DNA of 8,799 nt from assembly GCA_020344715.1 (NCBI GenBank), contig CP070828.1, forward strand, positions 513,364-522,162, given 5' to 3'. The first letter of the stretch is position 1, and each line of letters starts with the position of its first letter. The DNA comes from Candidatus Bathyarchaeota archaeon. Lineage in GTDB: Archaea; Thermoproteota; Bathyarchaeia; Bathyarchaeales; Bathyarchaeaceae. Shown piece after piece: positions 6,013-8,799 of the stretch. The notes under the pieces were generated by a model. That model saw nothing but the letters and a program-made list of their open reading frames with translations, was not told the DNA's origin and did not search any database. The position numbers were made by a program, and so were the translations under genes.

Positions 6013-6474
6013 TTGCCAGTGCTGAAGGTTGAAGACATAATGGTTGAGGATGTAATCACAGTTGATTCCGATGTGCCAGTGATGGACGCCGTGAAAGTTA
6101 TGAATGCGAACGAAATCGGCTGCTTAGTGGTGACAAGACGGGGAAAGGCGATTGGAATACTGACTGAAAGAGACTTGCTAAAGCGAATTATTGTAAAATC
6201 AAGAGATCCGAAGAATATCAGGGTTCGCCAAATAATGACGAAACCCCTCATAGTTGGAGATCCCGACATGAGCTTGGAAGACGCTACGAAGCTGATGTTT
6301 GATCGCAAGATAAAGAAGCTTCCAGTTGTCGAAAGCAGGAAGCTTGTAGGGTTGGTAAGCCTCACCGACATTGCGAGATATCAGCCTCAGATGATGAAGA
6401 TACTCAAGAGACTATTTGCTCAACATGCACCACCGAAACGACTACAGAAAGTTGTTGGCTACTACGTCGTCTGA
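6013..6474 (+). CDS. Two-CBS-domain protein (stand-alone Bateman module)
   Basis: A 153-residue protein made almost wholly of two CBS domains (about 8-60 and 72-125), expected to bind an adenine nucleotide or SAM and to regulate a partner. Typical text is DIMVEDVITVDSDVPV, AIGILTERDLLKRIIV, KKLPVVES and LVGLVSLTDIARY. It is a paralogue of the protein at 691-1290: the segments EDIMVEDVITV, NEIGCLVV, TERDLLKR and KKLPVVE are nearly shared, and both have a basic linker after CBS2. It lacks the four-cysteine tail and ends in a short basic, hydrophobic tail (RLQKVVGYYVV). The start is TTG 6013, fitting a short leader behind the TATA box at 5976; GTG 6019 is an in-frame alternative. The neighbours give no hint of a partner. 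Confidence 0.9.
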   Translation: MPVLKVEDIMVEDVITVDSDVPVMDAVKVMNANEIGCLVVTRRGKAIGILTERDLLKRIIVKSRDPKNIRVRQIMTKPLIVGDPDMSLEDATKLMFDRKIKKLPVVESRKLVGLVSLTDIARYQPQMMKILKRLFAQHAPPKRLQKVVGYYVV

Positions 6475-6553
6475 ACGCCAATCAACAGCAAAGAACCCCA
6501 AAAAAAAGAGGAAGAACAACGCGATTCTTTCTTCACGTTTTCAATGGATTTTT

Positions 6554-6769
6554 TCATTGGAACAGCGCCAGACTTGAGACTAAAATGGCTTCCTTTGAAC
6601 TCAGCTCCAACGAAGTCCAAGTCGTCCCGTTGCGAAGCGTCTCTGCAAGCTTGACGGAATCGGAAGACCCAAGCACAGCGTGTTCCGATCGGACTTTGTT
6701 TCCAAGGCTAATTCACTTGACTACTCTAGTTCTTTCTGGCACATTCTTCGCGGCTTGTTTTCTTCTCAT
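6554..6769 (-). pseudogene. Possible decayed small gene with an in-frame TGA
   Basis: On the minus strand, ATG 6769 opens 18 codons rich in Lys, Arg and Glu (MRRKQAAKNVPERTRVVK), then meets TGA at 6715-6713, after which the same frame stays open for 52 codons to TGA at 6556-6554 with ordinary protein-like composition (for example LAETLRNGTTWTSLELSSKE). No family is recognised and no ribosome binding site precedes the ATG. The plus-strand frame over the same bases is Ser/Leu/Phe-rich, as antisense frames often are. This could equally be chance. Confidence 0.2.
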
Positions 6770-6920
6770 TGAGCGTTGAAAGGAGAACGTGTACCGACAC
6801 ACGTCAGCCTCAGGTAACATGCATCCTGATTAATGCATCTCCATTTCTCGCAAAAGAACGGGATTTTCAGGTTGGACCTCAACGACTGTACCAAAAAAAT
6901 TATCTTCTAGAAGACACATC

Positions 6921-6936
6921 TATTTATAACGGGAGG
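6921..6936 (+). promoter_or_regulatory. TATA-like box and ribosome binding site before the winged-helix gene
   Basis: A TATA-like tatttataac (6921-6930) is followed at once by GGAGG (6932-6936), nine bases before ATG 6946. The two signals conflict: a start 26 bases after this TATA box would lie near 6950, downstream of both the ribosome binding site and the ATG. Either the box at 6894-6902 (aaaaaatta) is the working one, or translation begins at ATG 6970. Confidence 0.45.
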
Positions 6937-6945
6937 GAGAAGTAG

Positions 6946-7287
6946 ATGTACGATTGTTCATTGTTTGGTATGTTGTTTCAGCGACTTTCAATCTCGAAAT
7001 TCAAGTACAGAGACCGCGCAAGCATAATGAAAGACATTTTGGAGACAGTTAATGGTGACGTCAAGGGAAAAACGAAGACAAGTATAATGCGAGGAGCCAA
7101 CCTGAACTTTGAACAAGTAAACAGATACTTGGATTTTCTGGTTCTCTCCGACACAATCAAGGCTGCAAATCCCCTGAGAGGCCAAGAACTGGCCAGGTAC
7201 AGAATCACTCAGAAAGGATTAAAATTCTTGAGAAGCACCGAAATGCTAGATCTAATCATGTATGCGTATCAACGAAAACCCGTATAA
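6946..7287 (+). CDS. Archaeal winged helix-turn-helix DNA-binding protein (HTH_45-like)
   Basis: A 113-residue protein whose residues about 19-97 match the archaeal winged-helix family usually called HTH_45: KYRDRASIMKDILETV as helix 1, KTKTSIMRGANLNFEQVNRY as the helix-turn-helix, LDFLVLSDTIKAA as the start of the wing, and YRITQKGLKFL as the closing strand and helix. These are predicted transcription regulators, generally of unknown target, acting on DNA in the cytoplasm. About 18 residues precede the core and 16 follow (TEMLDLIMYAYQRKPV), probably a helix used in dimer contact. The start is ATG 6946, supported by GGAGG nine bases upstream; ATG 6970 would remove eight residues and still keep the domain. 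The gene stands alone, converging on the methyltransferase at 7446. Its target and signal are unknown. Confidence 0.85.
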   Translation: MYDCSLFGMLFQRLSISKFKYRDRASIMKDILETVNGDVKGKTKTSIMRGANLNFEQVNRYLDFLVLSDTIKAANPLRGQELARYRITQKGLKFLRSTEMLDLIMYAYQRKPV

Positions 7288-7445
7288 CCTGAACCTGCGT
7301 TGACTAGTGTCGAGTGAGGTCAGGTCACAGTATATTGAAGACGCTGAGTTTCTCCTTACACAACGCATGCGCATCTCTCGGTTCTTCTGAAGACCAAGAT
7401 AGTTAGTAGTAGAGCCATTACGAAGTTAAACGTTGGAATGTTGCT

Positions 7446-8231
7446 TCATGGTTTTCTAGCTTTGAAAAGCAAGGTGTAGGGTATTCTTCGCCATACGTCG
7501 TAGTCTTTCGAATATCCTTCTTCAAAATATGGAATCTTTTGTCTTTCAGCCTCTGTCATTCTGTGAAGAGGGTAGGGTTCAGGTTCCAAGATTCTCTCGG
7601 CAACAAAACCAGCAGATACAAGTGGATTAAAATAGTCCTGAAAAGTTCGATGGTGTCCATAAAACGTGGCAGTTTTTCCATTAATCTTCCAAGTCCAGGT
7701 TCGTCTTCTTCTGTCAAAATAGTTGCCCAAGCCCCACATTCGTCTGTTTCCATATCGTACTTTTCTTCCCCTGTAGGCGATGGGATGAACAACACAGAAG
7801 ACAAAAAATCCGCCTTTCCGTAATACCCTCAAAACTTCATCAAATACCTGCTTGAGATCTTGTGAATATCCTAGCGCGCACGACGAGAGAGCAAGGTCAA
7901 AGCTTTCCTGGGTGAACATGCTCAGATCTTCCATGTTCCCTGTATAGAATGAAACGTCTACATTGTTCTCTTGGGCGAGCTTCCGAGCGTATTTTATCTG
8001 TTCTTCAGAAATGTCCACCCCAACTGATCGAGCACCCCATTTAGCGAGAACTATCGTATTTTGACCTCCACCGCATCCAAGTTCTAGAACATCCTTTCCC
8101 TTGACATCTCCAAGTAGCTTTAGCTCTGATTCACCAGGGGAAATAGGTCCGTAGTGCACATCCGCAATGGAAATTCGAGTTTTTTCCTGGTAACTTCTAG
8201 AAATGATGTTCCATCCTTTCCTAGCCGACAT
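7446..8231 (-). CDS. Class I SAM-dependent methyltransferase
   Basis: A soluble methyltransferase of about 261 residues with the SAM-binding fold. Motif I is VLELGCGGGQNTIVLA, the acidic end of strand 2 is in VGVDISEEQIKYARKLA, and motif IV is ESFDLALSSCALGYS, followed by QVFDEVLRVLRKGGFFVF. The C-terminal half is less standard: a basic aromatic region (NYFDRRRRTWTWKINGK), FYGHHRTFQDYFNPLVSAGF and LEPEPYP are typical of enzymes acting on small molecules or lipids in the UbiE/type-11 group. The HH pair followed by the F-x-D-Y-F-x-P-L motif probably lines the acceptor pocket. The substrate is not predictable. The start is ATG 8231; GTG 8240, three codons earlier, is possible. An inverted repeat overlapping the upstream region suggests regulation. 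It is unrelated to ArsM: it lacks the three arsenic thiols. Confidence 0.9.
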   Translation of the reverse strand: MSARKGWNIISRSYQEKTRISIADVHYGPISPGESELKLLGDVKGKDVLELGCGGGQNTIVLAKWGARSVGVDISEEQIKYARKLAQENNVDVSFYTGNMEDLSMFTQESFDLALSSCALGYSQDLKQVFDEVLRVLRKGGFFVFCVVHPIAYRGRKVRYGNRRMWGLGNYFDRRRRTWTWKINGKTATFYGHHRTFQDYFNPLVSAGFVAERILEPEPYPLHRMTEAERQKIPYFEEGYSKDYDVWRRIPYTLLFKARKP

Positions 8232-8239
8232 GCTGCTCA

Positions 8240-8288
8240 CATAGTTCGAACTTTGGCGTTTCTTGTACTTCAGTTTTTACGAACTATG
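8240..8288. promoter_or_regulatory. Three AGTTCG half-sites upstream of the methyltransferase
   Basis: A perfect 10-base palindrome agttcgaact (8243-8252) lies 11 bases before the ATG at 8231. The 9-base catagttcg (8240-8248) also has its exact inverse, cgaactatg, at 8280-8288. So one half-site occurs three times in 50 bases. An operator for a dimeric regulator is the simplest reading; RNA pairing in the leader is another. Confidence 0.4.
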
Positions 8289-8307
8289 GAAGGCGAGGTG
8301 TTTCAGA

Positions 8308-8457
8308 TCAAGACAAACTCATTTCACTGGTTGCCTCATGGGAGTTTTCATTCTTGGGGTACAAGTAAACTTGTGGATATTTCTCTACCAAGTTTTTGGC
8401 ACACTTCGAACAGGCTGACTTCTACAATTCTAGAAAGAAGTCTTTGAATGAAGACAA
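8308..8457 (-). pseudogene. Possible short gene broken by an in-frame TAG, with a CxxC motif
   Basis: On the minus strand a frame from TTG 8457 reads SSFKDFFLEL, meets TAG at 8424-8422, then continues KSACSKCAKNLVEKYPQVYL and on to TGA at 8310-8308, about 49 residues in all. The composition is that of a real protein (Lys, Glu, Tyr, a CxxC pair), whereas the overlapping plus-strand frame (8286-8447) is rich in Ser, His, Trp and Phe like an antisense frame. No ribosome binding site or ATG is present, and no family is recognised. It lies 67 bases upstream of the methyltransferase on the same strand. Decay, a recent nonsense mutation, or chance are all possible. Confidence 0.25.
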
Positions 8458-8476
8458 TGGATAGAAAACTATCTAT
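8457..8476. other. Hairpin with AAAA loop
   Basis: Five perfect pairs, gatag (8460-8464) and ctatc (8469-8473), close a four-base loop, and three more pairs including one G-U extend it. Its role is unclear. An 8-base direct repeat, tatacaca, follows at 8518-8525 and 8530-8537; otherwise nothing is seen up to the tRNA promoter. Confidence 0.3.
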
Positions 8477-8570
8477 CATTTAGAATGAACGAATCTATCG
8501 ATGAGAAAGAAGACTCTTATACACAGATGTATACACAAACAGCCAAGAACGCAGGTAAGCCTAAATCTAC

Positions 8571-8578
8571 CTTTATTA
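8571..8578 (+). promoter_or_regulatory. TATA box of tRNA-Ala
   Basis: The sequence ctttatta is centred about 28 bases before the first base of the tRNA, the spacing expected for an archaeal tRNA promoter with transcription starting at or just before the mature 5' end. Confidence 0.55.
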
Positions 8579-8602
8579 GTCAAAATAGTTCAGGAGTGTT
8601 AA

Positions 8603-8677
8603 GGGCCGGTAGTTCAGCTTGGTATGAATGCCTGACTTGCACTCAGGAGGCCGCGGGTTCAAATCCCGCCCGGTCCA
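8603..8677 (+). tRNA. tRNA-Ala (anticodon TGC)
   Basis: A 75-base complete cloverleaf without intron. The acceptor stem gggccgg / ccggtcc (8603-8609, 8670-8676) contains the G3-U70 wobble pair that identifies alanine tRNAs. The D stem is gttc/gaat with loop agcttggtat. The anticodon stem is cctga/tcagg with the 7-base loop cttgcac, giving TGC at 8638-8640. The variable loop has 5 bases. The T stem is gcggg/cccgc with loop ttcaaat. The discriminator base is A (8677), and the next bases are ctcc, so CCA must be added after transcription. Confidence 0.97.
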
Positions 8678-8681
8678 CTCC

Positions 8682-8695
8682 CTACGGGCGCGTAG
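8682..8695 (+). terminator. Small hairpin after tRNA-Ala
   Basis: The sequence ctacg (8682-8686), ggcg, cgtag (8691-8695) forms a five-pair stem with a four-base loop, four bases after the tRNA. No T-run follows, so it may be a processing or pausing element rather than a terminator. Confidence 0.3.
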
Positions 8696-8745
8696 ATCAG
8701 TACTTCCGAAAAGTTCCTGCAGTTTCCACAGGGAAAGCTACGATA

Positions 8746-8798
8746 AACTCAACACAGAAATTACATTAGAGTTGATGAAGAAAAAGAAATGTTGAGTT
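8746..8798. repeat. Inverted repeat at the window edge
   Basis: Arms aactcaaca (8746-8754) and tgttgagtt (8790-8798) match perfectly over nine bases, 35 bases apart. The short unit gagttg also recurs directly at 8769-8774 and 8794-8799. The element may continue beyond the window; no function is inferred. Confidence 0.35.
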
Positions 8799-8799
8799 G

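Larger units (their letters stand above)
6475..6945. other. Gene-poor spacer after the second CBS gene
   Basis: No gene is recognised here. A possible terminator-like hairpin for the CBS transcript has arms at 6540-6546 and 6555-6561 (ttcaatg / cattgga) with a T-rich loop. A plus-strand frame at 6585-6779 (64 codons, one hydrophobic segment near its end) has an ATG but no ribosome binding site or TATA box in place. The opposite strand holds a broken frame listed separately. Two copies of atgcat lie 14 bases apart (6819-6824 and 6833-6838). A 6-pair hairpin (acgtgt/acacgt) lies at 6787-6804. Confidence 0.45.

Noticed and set aside
5943..6371. Minus-strand open frame of 142 codons
   Set aside because: It lies opposite the second CBS gene, has Ser/Thr/Phe-rich composition and no recognisable motif.
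7288..7330. Tandem aacctg and a weak acctga/tcaggt hairpin after the winged-helix gene
   Set aside because: Six pairs with a long loop and no T-run; not enough to call a terminator.
8485..8769. Plus-strand open frame of 94 codons spanning the tRNA
   Set aside because: It reads straight through the complete tRNA-Ala cloverleaf; its residues there are a translation of the tRNA.
1..8799. CRISPR array, insertion sequence or integrated element
   Set aside because: No regularly spaced repeats, no transposase or integrase gene, and no duplicated tRNA end were seen.

Overview
The window looks archaeal and most resembles a Bathyarchaeia-type (TACK) genome; the lineage is an inference. Several genes have AT-rich TATA-like boxes about 25-30 nt before the expected transcript start, some with little or no leader. 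The single tRNA does not encode CCA. The gene families (stand-alone CBS pairs, an HTH_45-like winged helix, a GDT1/UPF0016 transporter, an ArsR-ArsM pair) are common in such archaea. Gene density is ordinary, and no integrase, transposase, CRISPR array or phage gene is visible.

Layout. 1-540 is the 3' part of a DEAD-box RNA helicase cut by the window edge. It converges, across a spacer with nested inverted repeats, on a minus-strand two-CBS-domain protein carrying a four-cysteine tail (691-1290). Next comes a minus-strand operon, YdeI/OmpD-associated-like protein then an isoprenylcysteine-methyltransferase-type membrane enzyme (2747 to 1540), joined by a 4-base GTGA overlap. About 540 bases without a recognisable gene follow. 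The centre is an arsenic locus: a small basic protein of unknown function (3520-3299, minus) diverges from an ArsR-type regulator (3688-4299), which is followed after 14 bases by arsM, an arsenite S-adenosylmethionine methyltransferase (4314-5075). A perfect 6-5-6 inverted repeat overlaps the TATA region of the regulator and is the best candidate operator. A GDT1-family membrane transporter (5678-5109, minus) converges on arsM.

Farther right are a second CBS-pair protein (6013-6474), clearly a paralogue of the first but without the cysteine tail, a gene-poor stretch, an HTH_45-like winged-helix protein (6946-7287), a minus-strand class I methyltransferase (8231-7446), a short possible decayed gene, and tRNA-Ala(TGC) at 8603-8677.

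The genes that clearly work together are the ArsR-like regulator and arsM: metalloid sensing and arsenic methylation. The YdeI-like and ICMT-like genes are translationally coupled, but their joint role is unknown. I did not find a demonstrably new multi-gene system. The best leads are the CBS plus Cys4 architecture, the cysteine-bearing C-terminal extension of the ArsR-like regulator, the divergent small protein beside it, and two short minus-strand frames each broken by one in-frame stop.
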